Positions 41,932-50,837 are shown, counted from the first letter of the stretch. The stretch: DNA of 64,000 nucleotides from Palsa-1392 sp036490335 (GCA_036490335.1 DASXEB010000017.1:186001-250000), one strand, 5' to 3'. The notes: generated by a model not told the origin, from the sequence alone. Numbers and translations are program-made.

Positions 41932-42524
41932 TTTCTTTCGGCGGAGAATTCCCTCGCGAGCGCAGCGACAACTTCAGGAAAAACCTCGCGTTCTGCCCAC
42001 TGAATCCGGCGATGCAATGATTCGGCGGTGTCGTTAGGCAAAATCGCCACCTCACGTTGCGAGATGATTTCGCCCGTGTCGATTCCGACATCGACATAGT
42101 GCACGGTGCAACCAGTTACGCGCTCGCCAGCCGCTAGCGCTTGCGCCCACGCGTCGCGTCCAGGATATTTTGGAAGCAGCGACGGGTGCACGTTGATGAT
42201 CCGGCGCGGGAACGCGTCGAGCATTGGCCCTTTAATAATGCGCATGAAGCCCGCGAGCACGACCAACTCCACGCCCGCATCTTTTAAGTGCCTAACGAGT
42301 CGCTCCTCCGTCGCCGGCTCCAGTTTCGTCTGCCATTTACCCGGCTCGAGATAAATCGCCGGCACGCCGAATTCCTTTGCGACCGACAAAATGCCCGCGT
42401 CTTTCACATCCGAGCCGACGAGCTTCGCCTTCGCGCGCACCTTTCCCTTCTGAATCGCCTCCAGAATCGCGCGGCAATTTGAGCCCTTGCCCGATCCGAG
42501 AATTCCGATGCCTAACGAGTCCAT
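41928..42524 (-). CDS. purN: Phosphoribosylglycinamide formyltransferase
   Basis: 198 residues. IGILGSGKGSNCRAILEAI, LAGFMRIIKGPMLDAFPRRI, INVHPSLLPKYPGRDAWAQA and GCTVHYVDVGIDTGEII are the PurN motifs, including the catalytic N-x-H and the later aspartate. It formylates GAR in purine synthesis. Its start overlaps the end of the upstream heptose adenylyltransferase gene by 13 bases in a different frame, and a dispersed-word copy lies right at that start (MDSLG). Confidence 0.95.
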   Translation of the reverse strand: MDSLGIGILGSGKGSNCRAILEAIQKGKVRAKAKLVGSDVKDAGILSVAKEFGVPAIYLEPGKWQTKLEPATEERLVRHLKDAGVELVVLAGFMRIIKGPMLDAFPRRIINVHPSLLPKYPGRDAWAQALAAGERVTGCTVHYVDVGIDTGEIISQREVAILPNDTAESLHRRIQWAEREVFPEVVAALAREFSAERN

Positions 42525-43006
42525 CTTTCGTCGTCGCGAAGTTTTTTCACGATTCGCGAAGTCGATTTTCCGAGCACAATTGGCAGGATCTCAATTCGCG
42601 CACCGACCGATTTCAGCGCCGCCACTTCCTCGGCATTCAGATCGTCGATCGTGTAATCGCCGCCCTTCGCGTAGATCGCGGGACCGACAGCTTCGATCAC
42701 TTGCGTTGCGCGCGGGCCGGCAAAAATATTTACAAAATCGACACACTCGAGCGCGGCCAGAATTTCCGCGCGCTCCTCCGCCGGCGTGATTGGACGCCCG
42801 GCGCCCTTCAGCTCGCGCACCGATGCATCGTCGTTCACCGCGACGGCGAGAAAGTCGCCCAGCGCGCGCGCTGCTTCGAGATAACGCACATGGCCGACAT
42901 GCAGCAGATCGAAGCAGCCATTGGTGAGAACCAGGCGGTGATTTTGCTCGCGAATCGCACGCGCACGTTCCGCGAGCTCGGGCAACGATAGAATCTTTGT
43001 TTTCAA
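42512..43006 (-). CDS. D-glycero-beta-D-manno-heptose 1-phosphate adenylyltransferase (RfaE2/HldE-C type)
   Basis: 164 residues. Cytidylyltransferase-fold signature LVLTNGCFDLLHVGHVRYLE (HxGH), followed by AVNDDASVRELKGAGRPITP, AEERAEILAALECVDFVNIF, YAKGGDYTIDDLNAEEVAAL and the C-terminal KSTSRIVKKL. It makes ADP-heptose for the LPS core. Unlike HldE it has no kinase half. Downstream of treZ on the same strand with 54 bases between, and overlapping purN. Confidence 0.92.
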   Translation of the reverse strand: MKTKILSLPELAERARAIREQNHRLVLTNGCFDLLHVGHVRYLEAARALGDFLAVAVNDDASVRELKGAGRPITPAEERAEILAALECVDFVNIFAGPRATQVIEAVGPAIYAKGGDYTIDDLNAEEVAALKSVGARIEILPIVLGKSTSRIVKKLRDDERWTR

Positions 43007-43060
43007 AAATGATCCGCCACCTTTGACGCAAACGTCATCTTCGGCAGAGCATCTTTCCGG

Positions 43061-44866
43061 TCAATGTTTCGCGCGCAGCAAACGCGCTTCCGGTTCGGCG
43101 AAAGGATCACCCGCGTCGCCGCCGAATCGCTTCTCGTTAGTCGAAAGCAGCAACTCCCATTTGTCGTCATCGCGCAAAGCATCCGCGTGCCCGCCGACCA
43201 GATCGGCCAGGAGCAAACATTCCTCTCCGCTTCCTTCACCGAAAATCAGCCTAACGATTCCGCACTTCGGCTCAAGCACGCGCCAGCGGCCCCGCGCGCG
43301 ATCGCGCAAAGCCGGCAACGAGCGCCGCAGTCGCAGCAATTCTTCGTAAAGACGAAACGTCGTCTGATGCGAAGCCTGCTCGATTTCCTCCCAGCGTAAT
43401 TTCGAGCGCAAGAATGTTTCGCGCGTCTGTGGATCGGGAATTCTTTCTCGCATCTTCGCATCCCGAAACGCTGGGAAGCCACGGAATTCCTCGCGCCGGC
43501 CTTGCGCGACGCGGCGCCCGAGCGCGGGCTCGTGGTCGGTGAAAAATAGGAACGGCGTCGAAGCCGACCACTCCTGTCCCATGAATAACAGCGGCGTGCA
43601 CGGCGCGAGCAAGAGCAGCGCCGACGCGGCGCGATACGCGGCCGGCGAAATCTTTTGATTCAATCGCGAACCGAACGCTTCGTTTCCGATTTGATCATGA
43701 TTTGAAATGCAAAAAATAAATTGCTCCGGTGCCAGCGCCGCGCATTCGCGCATTTCGTCCGCGCCTTTGCGCTGCCGCTTCCTGCCGAAAAGCAGCCAGC
43801 CGTCCCGCAGCGTCTCGCTCAATTCTTCGGGCGTGCCTTCGTAAGATTGAAAATATCCTTCGCGCTCACCGGTCAGCATCACGCGCACGACGTGATGAAA
43901 ATCATCCGCCCAGCAGGCATCGAGACCGATCCCGCCGCGCGTCGATGGCTGTAGCAATTTCGGCTCGTGCCGTTCGTCTTCCGCGGTGATGAATCCGCCT
44001 AACGAATGAATCCGGTCCGCGACTTCGCTCAAAAAATGGTGCGGCGAGCTGTCGACAATCGCGTGCGTGGCGTCGAGCCGGAAGCCGTCGATGTGGAATT
44101 CGCGCCGCCAGTATTCAGGATTCTCGGCGAAAAATTCGCGGACCGGTTCGAGCTCGAAATCAAAACCATCGCCCCACGGCGTTTTGTGCGTCCGATGAAA
44201 ATATTCGCGGCTGAAATACCCGAGATAATTTCCATCCGGCCCGAGATGATTAAAAACGACATCGAGAATCACCGCGATCCCGTGCGCATGCGCGGCGTCG
44301 ACGAGCGCGCGGAAGTCGTTAGGCGCACCGTAAGCGCGCGCCGGCGCGTAAATCAGCACGCCATCGTAGCCCCAGTTTCGTTCGCCTGGAAAATCGGCCA
44401 CCGGCATGATCTCAATCGCGTTCGCGCCCAGCCTAACGAGATGGTCGAGCCGCTCGATTGCGCCGCGAAAAGTGCCCGCGGACGTGAACGCGCCGAGGTG
44501 CAGCTCGTAAATCACGAGCTCGGAAAACGGCGGACATTTCCAATCGAGATCGCGCCATGAAAAATCATTTGGATCAACGACCTGAGACGCGCCGTGCATG
44601 CCCGCGGGATTGAAACGCGCCGCCGGGTCGGGAAAATCGCGCCCGTCGAAATGGTATTTGTAAAGATCGCCCGCCTCGCCGCGCGCATCGACCGCGCTGA
44701 AATATCCAACCGGCTCGGCGCGCAATTCGACGCGACGCGCGATCGCGCCTTTTCCGTCGTAGATCAGCGCCTCGACATTTTTTTTTCCAGGCGCCCAAGT
44801 ACGATAGCGCACTCCGCCATCGATCAAATCCGCGCCCTGACTTCGTCGTGCCGTGTTTTTTTGCAT
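43061..44866 (-). CDS. treZ: Malto-oligosyltrehalose trehalohydrolase
   Basis: 601 residues from MQKNTARRSQG (44866; another ATG 12 bases upstream). GH13 family: VIYELHLGAFTSAGTF, DVVFNHLGPDGNYLGYF, GFRLDATHAI with the nucleophile aspartate, FITAEDERHEP with the acid/base, and CISNHDQIGNEAFG. FFTDHEPALGRRVAQGRREE is typical of TreZ and separates it from glycogen branching enzymes. It releases trehalose from maltooligosyl-trehalose. The TreY partner is not in the window; the glycogen synthase-like gene at 22170 may feed the same pathway. Confidence 0.92.
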   Translation of the reverse strand: MQKNTARRSQGADLIDGGVRYRTWAPGKKNVEALIYDGKGAIARRVELRAEPVGYFSAVDARGEAGDLYKYHFDGRDFPDPAARFNPAGMHGASQVVDPNDFSWRDLDWKCPPFSELVIYELHLGAFTSAGTFRGAIERLDHLVRLGANAIEIMPVADFPGERNWGYDGVLIYAPARAYGAPNDFRALVDAAHAHGIAVILDVVFNHLGPDGNYLGYFSREYFHRTHKTPWGDGFDFELEPVREFFAENPEYWRREFHIDGFRLDATHAIVDSSPHHFLSEVADRIHSLGGFITAEDERHEPKLLQPSTRGGIGLDACWADDFHHVVRVMLTGEREGYFQSYEGTPEELSETLRDGWLLFGRKRQRKGADEMRECAALAPEQFIFCISNHDQIGNEAFGSRLNQKISPAAYRAASALLLLAPCTPLLFMGQEWSASTPFLFFTDHEPALGRRVAQGRREEFRGFPAFRDAKMRERIPDPQTRETFLRSKLRWEEIEQASHQTTFRLYEELLRLRRSLPALRDRARGRWRVLEPKCGIVRLIFGEGSGEECLLLADLVGGHADALRDDDKWELLLSTNEKRFGGDAGDPFAEPEARLLRAKH

Positions 44867-45110
44867 CGCAAAAATCAATCGTTACCGGCGAAGCGACCGC
44901 GCTGCGGCGCGCAGCCGTAGAAATGAGGCAGCATCTTGCATTGCATGAAAAAACCAAAGGAGCGCGGTCCGACGCCAGCGGAAAAGGCAAAAAAACGCTC
45001 GGGCCAAAATTGAATCGCCCGTTCAAGCCGCCGCCACCGCCGCCGCGCGCCGGACGGAAGAGCTTGCCGTAGCGCTCGGAAAAATGTTATAAGCGCGCCT
45101 GAGGCATCCT

Positions 45111-45695
45111 ATGAGCGCAGAACCATCCCACGATCCCGTCCACGTCATTTTCAATCCGGAACGCGGCGATGAGGCGACGGACGAAGCGAGCAAGGTCGAT
45201 CGCATTCGCGACATTCTTTTCGGCTCGCAAATGCGCGATTACGACGGCCGCTTCCAGCGGCTCGAGGAGCGGGTCGCGCACGAGTCGGCCGAGGCTCGGC
45301 AGCAGGTGCAAAAGCGGATCGAAGGTCTGGAGAATTTTCTCAAGGGCGAAGTGCAATCGCTCGTCAATCGTCTCAACGCCGAGCAAGGCGAGCGCCGCGG
45401 CGCGATCGAAAAGCTGGCGCACGATCTGGCCGAAACAGCGCGCGCCTTTGAATCGAAAATCAAAAATCTCGACGAACGGATAGCGGGCGAAATTCACAAT
45501 CTGCGCGAGCAATTGCTCGAACAATCGAAGGCACTCGGCGCCGAAATAAAAGAGAAGCACGAGCAGATGCTCGGTCAGCTTAATCATGAAACCGGCCAGA
45601 TCCGCCACGCCATGACGGGCCGCGAATCGCTTGCCGAGATGCTGAGCGAAATCTCGCTCCGGCTCAAAAACGAGTTCAGCGTTCCTGGCGCCTAA
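45111..45695 (+). CDS. Coiled-coil protein heading a Ras-like GTPase operon
   Basis: 194 residues, no signal peptide or membrane segment. From residue about 28 the sequence is heptad-patterned and rich in E, Q, R and L (ILFGSQMRDYDGRFQRLEER, then RRGAIEKLAHDLAETARAFE), predicting a long coiled coil. It starts the operon with the BON-OmpA protein 13 bases downstream; its stop codon is inside a GCCTAACGA copy. Likely a cytosolic scaffold or effector for the GTPase (inference). Confidence 0.72.
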   Translation: MSAEPSHDPVHVIFNPERGDEATDEASKVDRIRDILFGSQMRDYDGRFQRLEERVAHESAEARQQVQKRIEGLENFLKGEVQSLVNRLNAEQGERRGAIEKLAHDLAETARAFESKIKNLDERIAGEIHNLREQLLEQSKALGAEIKEKHEQMLGQLNHETGQIRHAMTGRESLAEMLSEISLRLKNEFSVPGA

Positions 45696-45708
45696 CGAAC
45701 AAAGGCCG

Positions 45709-47637
45709 ATGCGCCGATCGCCTGCCAAAGCGGTGACGGAATACGAGGAGCTGCGCCGGCTGCTCGTGAGCCGTGAGCGCGATGAATTGCGCGAACTCCG
45801 CGACAAGCTCGAGGACAAGGAGCGGCGCTCGCGCGAAGTCGCGGCCGTCTTGCCGGTCGCGGTAAAACTGAGCGGTGAAAATGGCGACAGCCTATCCGCT
45901 GCGCTCCGTCCCGCGGTCGAGCGTTCGGTGCAGGAATCGATCGAAAAACAGCCGGACACTTTCGTCAACGCGCTCCATCCGATCATCGGGCCGATCGTTA
46001 GGCGCTCGATCGCGGAAAGCCTGCGGCGTCTTTTGCAATCGCTCAATCAAACGCTCGAGCACACTTTTTCCTGGCGCGGTCTGAAGTGGCGTTTCGAAGC
46101 GTTGCGCACCGGCAAAAGTTTTGCCGAAGTCGTGATGCTGCGCAGCCTCGTCTATCGCGTCGAACAGGTTTTTTTGATTCATCGCGAAACCAGCGTCGCC
46201 TTGCTCCACGTCGCGGCCGATCCGTCGCAGGCGCAGGAGATCGAGATGATCGCGAGCATGCTCAGCGCGATCCAGGATTTCGCGCGCGATTCTTTTCGCA
46301 CCGGCGCCGATTCCGCGCTCGAGGAATTTCGCGTCGGCGAATTGCAGGTCTGGATCGCGCCCGGCCGCTACGCCTATCTCGCGGCAGTGATTCGCGGAAA
46401 TCCGTCGCGCGAATTGCGCGCCACGCTCGAGGAAACGATCGACAGCATTCGTGTCCTGAAAGGTTCCGCGCTCGCGAAATTCGATGGCGACACAGCCACG
46501 TTCGAGTCGCTCCGGCCGGAACTCGAGTCCTGTCTGCGCGCGCAGTTCAGCGAGAAAAACGCGCAACGCCAACCGACCCGCGCGTGGTTTATTCTCATCC
46601 TCATCGCGGCTCTGTTCGCGGCCGCGATCATCGTTGCGGCGGAAAAAAAAGCGCGCTGGTCGCGATTCGTCCGCGATCTGAACGCGCAATCCGGAATCGT
46701 CGTCACCTCCGCGCACAAAGGCTGGATTTCGCATTCGCGCATCAAAGGTTTGCGCGACGCCGCGGCGGCCGATCCGGCCGTGATTGCGCGGCGCGACGGG
46801 CTCGATCCGTCGCAAATTATTTTCGGTTGGAAAAATTATCTCGCGCTCGATGACGCGAGCGTGCGCCGCCGTTTCGAGAAACGTTTCGGCGTTCCCGCGA
46901 AGACGCAAATCAGCCTAACGAATGGCACGTTGACGTTGTCCGGCTCGCCGCCCTACGAATGGATCGAGCGCGTGCGGCGCGAAGCGACGTCGATTCCTGG
47001 CATCGTCGCGATCGCGGACAAGAGCGCGAAGATTTTCTACGATCCGAATCTGGCGCAGGAACGTTTCGAGGCGCGCTTCGGTTTGCCCGACAGCGTGAAT
47101 GCGCGCCTAACGAATGGCGTCCTCACGCTTTCCGGCGAAGCGTCGCATCGCTGGCTCACGCGCGTGCGCGCGGAGGCGACTTTTCTGCCCGGGATCAACA
47201 AGTTGAACGATCGCGCGATGGTCGATCTCGACGAGCGCACTTTCGCGGAATCGAAATCGATCATCGAGCACGCTTTCGTTTATTTTCTGACGAACAAGGA
47301 CAACATCGCGACCGAAGGCTTCGTAGCGCTCTCGCGTTTGCCGGATGAAATTCGGCGTTGCCAAAGTGCGGCGCAAAGATTCGGGCGCGAGATTTCGCTC
47401 GAGATCGACGGTTATGCCGATGCCGTCGGCGACGAAACAAAAAATGCCGATCTCAGCCGACGCCGCGCGGAGAAGGTGCGCGACTTTTTGCTCTCGTGCG
47501 GTTTTCCCGCGGAGATGCTGCATCCGGTCGCGATGGGAAAACAGCCGGCCGCCGCGGAAGGCAAGCCTGCGCCCGAAGAAGCCGACCGGCGCGTTGCGCT
47601 CAAAGTAACGACGCGCGCGTCCGCGGTGGCGCCATGA
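45709..47637 (+). CDS. Inner-membrane protein with cytosolic domain, two BON-like domains and OmpA domain
   Basis: 642 residues. Residues 1-45 form a charged coiled coil; 50-290 a soluble domain containing LEHTFSWRGLKWRFEALRTG and LVYRVEQVFLIHRETSVALL; 292-311 a single transmembrane helix; 384-437 and 450-503 two BON-like repeats (each with LTNG.LTLSG); 520-635 an OmpA/Pal-type peptidoglycan-binding domain (IDGYADAVGDETKNADLSRR). Topology therefore places the N-terminal 290 residues in the cytosol and the OmpA part at the peptidoglycan. The stop overlaps the GTPase start as ATGA, implying a physical partnership. Confidence 0.85.
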   Translation: MRRSPAKAVTEYEELRRLLVSRERDELRELRDKLEDKERRSREVAAVLPVAVKLSGENGDSLSAALRPAVERSVQESIEKQPDTFVNALHPIIGPIVRRSIAESLRRLLQSLNQTLEHTFSWRGLKWRFEALRTGKSFAEVVMLRSLVYRVEQVFLIHRETSVALLHVAADPSQAQEIEMIASMLSAIQDFARDSFRTGADSALEEFRVGELQVWIAPGRYAYLAAVIRGNPSRELRATLEETIDSIRVLKGSALAKFDGDTATFESLRPELESCLRAQFSEKNAQRQPTRAWFILILIAALFAAAIIVAAEKKARWSRFVRDLNAQSGIVVTSAHKGWISHSRIKGLRDAAAADPAVIARRDGLDPSQIIFGWKNYLALDDASVRRRFEKRFGVPAKTQISLTNGTLTLSGSPPYEWIERVRREATSIPGIVAIADKSAKIFYDPNLAQERFEARFGLPDSVNARLTNGVLTLSGEASHRWLTRVRAEATFLPGINKLNDRAMVDLDERTFAESKSIIEHAFVYFLTNKDNIATEGFVALSRLPDEIRRCQSAAQRFGREISLEIDGYADAVGDETKNADLSRRRAEKVRDFLLSCGFPAEMLHPVAMGKQPAAAEGKPAPEEADRRVALKVTTRASAVAP

Positions 47638-48134
47638 TTCAAAAAAAAGTCTGCATGATCGGCGCGTCCGGCGTCGGCAAAACGAGTCTGGTCGCGAAAC
47701 TTGTCCACAGCATTTTCTCCGAAAAGTATCTCACCACCGTCGGCGTGAAGATCGACAAAAAAACGGTCGCGATCGACGGCGCCGAAGTGGTGCTGATGAT
47801 CTGGGACCTCGCCGGCGACGATGATTACCAGCGGCTGCAAACTTCCTATCTGCGCGGCACGAGCGGCTACCTGCTCGTCGCCGACGGTACGCGCGCGATC
47901 ACGCTCGATCAGGTCCTTGAAATTCAGACGCGGGTCGCGGCCGCGGTCGGCGACGTGCCGTTTTTGCTCGCGCTGAACAAAGCCGACCTCGCGAACGAGT
48001 GGGAAATCGACGACGCGCGCCTAACGAGTCTCAACGAGCGCGGCTGGAAAAGTTTTCGCACCAGCGCGAAGGAAGGCGCCGGCGTCGAGGAAGCTTTTAG
48101 CGAACTCGCGCGCCGAATGATTCAGCCGAAATAA
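47634..48134 (+). CDS. Ras-like small GTPase
   Basis: 166 residues, the size of a single G domain. G1 GASGVGKTS (residues 10-18), G2 threonine in YLTTVG (about 34-35), G3 DLAG (58-61), G4 NKAD (115-118), G5 TSAK (143-146). The residue after G3, where Ras has the catalytic glutamine, is aspartate (DLAGDDDYQ), so GTP hydrolysis may need a partner. It resembles prokaryotic Ras-superfamily GTPases outside the MglA group. Coupled by ATGA to the BON-OmpA protein and one base from the pseudokinase start. Confidence 0.9.
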   Translation: MIQKKVCMIGASGVGKTSLVAKLVHSIFSEKYLTTVGVKIDKKTVAIDGAEVVLMIWDLAGDDDYQRLQTSYLRGTSGYLLVADGTRAITLDQVLEIQTRVAAAVGDVPFLLALNKADLANEWEIDDARLTSLNERGWKSFRTSAKEGAGVEEAFSELARRMIQPK

Positions 48135-48135
48135 A

Positions 48136-49230
48136 ATGGAATCTCCGGCGAGCGCGCTTCTCGAAGCCCTCGGCTACGCGCTTTTCCTGCGCGATGAAAC
48201 CGGCGCGTTGCGATTGCAGGGCGCGCCGCCGGATTGGTTAGGCAAGCTCTGGCCCAGCCTAACGAAAAGCCGCGACGCTCTGCCGCTTGAGCAGGCTTCG
48301 CCGTTTCTGGAAAATTTTCTTTTCGATGCCGCCGAATGCTGGTCGGCCGGCGGCGAGAAGCGCGCGCGTTCCGGCCCGTGGGTAGAGCCGGGCGACGGCG
48401 CGGAAGTTTCGCTCGAGGCGACTGCCCTCACCCTCAACCAACAACCGGCGCTGCTCCTCGAAAAACTCGGCGCCGTTTTCGAGGAAAAAAAGTCGATGCT
48501 GCAAAAGGCGCGGGAAACCGTCATCGCCTATCAGCGTCTGAATTCCGAGACGCAGAAGAAAGAAATTTTGCTCAACTGCATCGCCGAGGAAATGAACACC
48601 GCGCTGGCCAACGCGATCACCTCGCTGCGCCTGATCGAGCTGCAAAAACATTCGCCGCGCACGCAGCAACTCCTCGCCCTCGCGATGCGCGCGACTGAGG
48701 AACAACAGGCGCTCATTCGCAAGGTGCTGCACGTTTTCGCGGCCGAGCTTGAAGTTCTTTACGGACGCGACGGCGGCGCGGCCGCGGACGCGTCGTTAGG
48801 CGAAGCGATCCAGGCTGCGGCCGATGTCGTCGCGGAATCGTTTGCGGAAAAGCGGGTCGAGCTGCGCCTAACGAAAAACGAAAGCCGCGTCGCGATGAAC
48901 GTGGATCAGCTCACCCGCGTCATCGTCAGCCTGCTCGAAAATGCGCTGCGCCATTCGCCCAACGACTCCGAAGTTTCGCTCGAAATCGAAGAGACGAGCG
49001 AGGCGACAACCGTGCGCCTGCTCGATCTCGGAGCGGTCTTGCCTAACGAGATCGCCGACAATTTTTTTGCGCGCGGCGTCGCCGCGGATGAGGACGCGCC
49101 GCCGCAGTTGTCGCTCCAATTTTGCCGGATGGCGGTCGAGAATTGCCACGGCGAAATCGGTTGCACGCCGCGCGCAAACGGACGCGGCAATTGTTTCTGG
49201 ATTCGCCTTCCGAAAGTGGGCGCGCAATGA
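48136..49230 (+). CDS. Degenerate histidine kinase-like protein
   Basis: 364 residues. Residues 1-115 form an unrecognised PAS-like N-terminal region. A DHp-like helix at 140-170 has IAEEMNTAL where active kinases have a histidine (H-E/D-L-x-x-P), so the phosphoacceptor is missing. The ATPase domain keeps an N-box VSLLENALRHSP and a DLG G1-like box, but the glycine-rich G2 box is replaced by PPQLSLQFCRM. It is therefore probably a non-catalytic sensor or scaffold. It sits between the GTPase and a receiver protein and overlaps the latter as ATGA. Confidence 0.8.
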   Translation: MESPASALLEALGYALFLRDETGALRLQGAPPDWLGKLWPSLTKSRDALPLEQASPFLENFLFDAAECWSAGGEKRARSGPWVEPGDGAEVSLEATALTLNQQPALLLEKLGAVFEEKKSMLQKARETVIAYQRLNSETQKKEILLNCIAEEMNTALANAITSLRLIELQKHSPRTQQLLALAMRATEEQQALIRKVLHVFAAELEVLYGRDGGAAADASLGEAIQAAADVVAESFAEKRVELRLTKNESRVAMNVDQLTRVIVSLLENALRHSPNDSEVSLEIEETSEATTVRLLDLGAVLPNEIADNFFARGVAADEDAPPQLSLQFCRMAVENCHGEIGCTPRANGRGNCFWIRLPKVGAQ

Positions 49231-50543
49231 AGACGCTCGTCCTCATCGACAGCGATTCGCTCACCCGGGCGCTCGTCGCCGAGTGCCTCGCGGGAAAAGA
49301 TTGGCGCGTTTTCGAAGCGGAAGACGGCCACGCCGGGCTCGACCTCGTGCTCAAGCATCGGCCGGCTGCGGTGGTCTGCGATTTGCGCACGCCGCGGCGC
49401 AACGGCTTTCAGGTTTGCCGGACTATCCGCGAGCAGCCCGCGCTCAAATCGACGCGGGTGATTTTGATGACGGTGAGCCGTTTCGCCAACGATCGCGAGA
49501 CCGCCTTCGCCAGCGGCGCGGACGATTACCTGACGAAGCCGATCATGCCGGCCGAGCTCTTGCGCATGCTCGCCGCCGCCGGTGACAACGGCGCCGCGCC
49601 TAACGAACAACGGGCCGCGCCCGCGATCGCGAGCGGTCCGACCCTGATTCGCTTTTGGGGTGTACGCGGCTCCATTCCTTCGCCGGGAAAAGAAACGTCC
49701 GGCTACGGCGGCAATACTTCCTGCGTCGAGGTGCGGGTTGGCGACCAGATCATCATTCTCGACGCCGGCTCGGGCATTCGCCGGCTCGGCCAGTCGCTCA
49801 TGAAGGAAATGAACGAAAACGGCCTTAGCCTAACGATGCTGATCAGCCATACGCACTGGGATCACATTCAGGGTTTCCCGTTTTTCGTTCCCGCTTATCA
49901 TCCGCGTGTCAACATTCGCATCCTCGGTTACGAAGGTGCGGTCCGCGGTTTGCGCGGCGCGCTTTTCGAGCAGATGCAGACGGCGTTTTTTCCGGTCGGG
50001 CTGAATCAAATGGCGACGCATCTCACCTTCGAGGAAATGGGCGACATGCAATTCGATCTCGGCGGCGCGGTTAAAGTGCGGACGATGTTTGCCAATCATC
50101 CCGGCATCTGTCTCGGCTATCGCCTAACGACTCCGAACGGCGACATCGTTTACCTGCCGGACCACGAAGCCTACGAGCGCTGCGAGATCGAGCGGCAAAA
50201 AGCGGAGCGTGAGAATTCCAGCACCGCTTTGCAATACGCGAAAGTGCAGGACGAAAAAGTGATCGAGTTTTTGCGCGACGCCGCGGTCGTCATCGCCGAT
50301 TCGCAATACGACGCGATCGAATATCCGACGCGTCGCGGCTGGGGTCACACCTGCGCCGACGACACCGTGCTGCTGGCCGCGCGCGCGGGCGCGAAAAGGG
50401 TTTATCTTTTTCATCACGATCCCGATCACAGCGATGAAAAAATCGAAAAGATGGTCGAGAGTGCGCAGCGAGCGGTCGCGGAAATTGCGCCGATCAAAGT
50501 CGCGGCTGCGCGCGAAGGCGAAACGTTGATTCTCGGCGCCTAA
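49227..50543 (+). CDS. Response regulator receiver fused to metallo-beta-lactamase-fold hydrolase
   Basis: 438 residues. Residues 1-118 are a complete receiver: acidic D8/D10, phosphoacceptor D52 (VVCDLRTPR), T82 and K104 (LTKP). After a short linker containing the dispersed word (as PNE), residues 138-438 are a metallo-hydrolase with FWGVRGSIPSPG, GYGGNTSCVEV and the metal motif SHTHWDHIQG (H208, H210, D212, H213), plus later YLPDHEAYE and FHHDPDHSDE. Substrate unknown; relatives include phosphodiesterases and nucleases. Phosphorylation or docking from the upstream kinase-like protein may control it. Confidence 0.88.
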   Translation: MKTLVLIDSDSLTRALVAECLAGKDWRVFEAEDGHAGLDLVLKHRPAAVVCDLRTPRRNGFQVCRTIREQPALKSTRVILMTVSRFANDRETAFASGADDYLTKPIMPAELLRMLAAAGDNGAAPNEQRAAPAIASGPTLIRFWGVRGSIPSPGKETSGYGGNTSCVEVRVGDQIIILDAGSGIRRLGQSLMKEMNENGLSLTMLISHTHWDHIQGFPFFVPAYHPRVNIRILGYEGAVRGLRGALFEQMQTAFFPVGLNQMATHLTFEEMGDMQFDLGGAVKVRTMFANHPGICLGYRLTTPNGDIVYLPDHEAYERCEIERQKAERENSSTALQYAKVQDEKVIEFLRDAAVVIADSQYDAIEYPTRRGWGHTCADDTVLLAARAGAKRVYLFHHDPDHSDEKIEKMVESAQRAVAEIAPIKVAAAREGETLILGA

Positions 50544-50558
50544 CGAAAAACAAAAACG

Positions 50559-50837
50559 ATGAAAGCGATCTGGCACGACAAAACTTTGGCGGAAAGCGAC
50601 GACACCGTGGTGGTCGAAGGCAATCATTATTTCCCGGCCGATTCCCTCCGGCGCGAATATTTTCGCGCGAGCGACGAGCATTCGCACTGCCCGTGGAAAG
50701 GCGAGGCGAGCTATTACGATGTCGTCGTCGACGGCGCGACGAACGAAGCCGCCGCCTGGTTTTATCCCGAGCCGAAACCGGAAGCGGCGAACATCAAGGA
50801 CCGCGTCGCGTTTTGGAAAGGCGTCGTGGTTGAGTGA
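50559..50837 (+). CDS. DUF427 family protein
   Basis: 92 residues. MKAIWHDKTLAESDDTVVVE, NHYFPADSLRREYF and the HCPWKGEASYYDV motif are the DUF427 signature. Small cytosolic protein; no established biochemical role. It follows the receiver-hydrolase gene by 15 bases after a TAA in the dispersed word, and overlaps the next Nudix gene. Confidence 0.9.
   Translation: MKAIWHDKTLAESDDTVVVEGNHYFPADSLRREYFRASDEHSHCPWKGEASYYDVVVDGATNEAAAWFYPEPKPEAANIKDRVAFWKGVVVE

Noticed and set aside
44945..45013. 22-residue basic micro-ORF (MKKPKERGPTPAEKAKKRSG...) upstream of the GTPase operon
   Set aside because: Too short and without comparative support to call, although it starts with ATG and lies in a 244-base gap.
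50719..50829. Longer Nudix start at 50719
   Set aside because: The extra N-terminus overlaps DUF427 in another frame and is R/S/T-rich shadow text.
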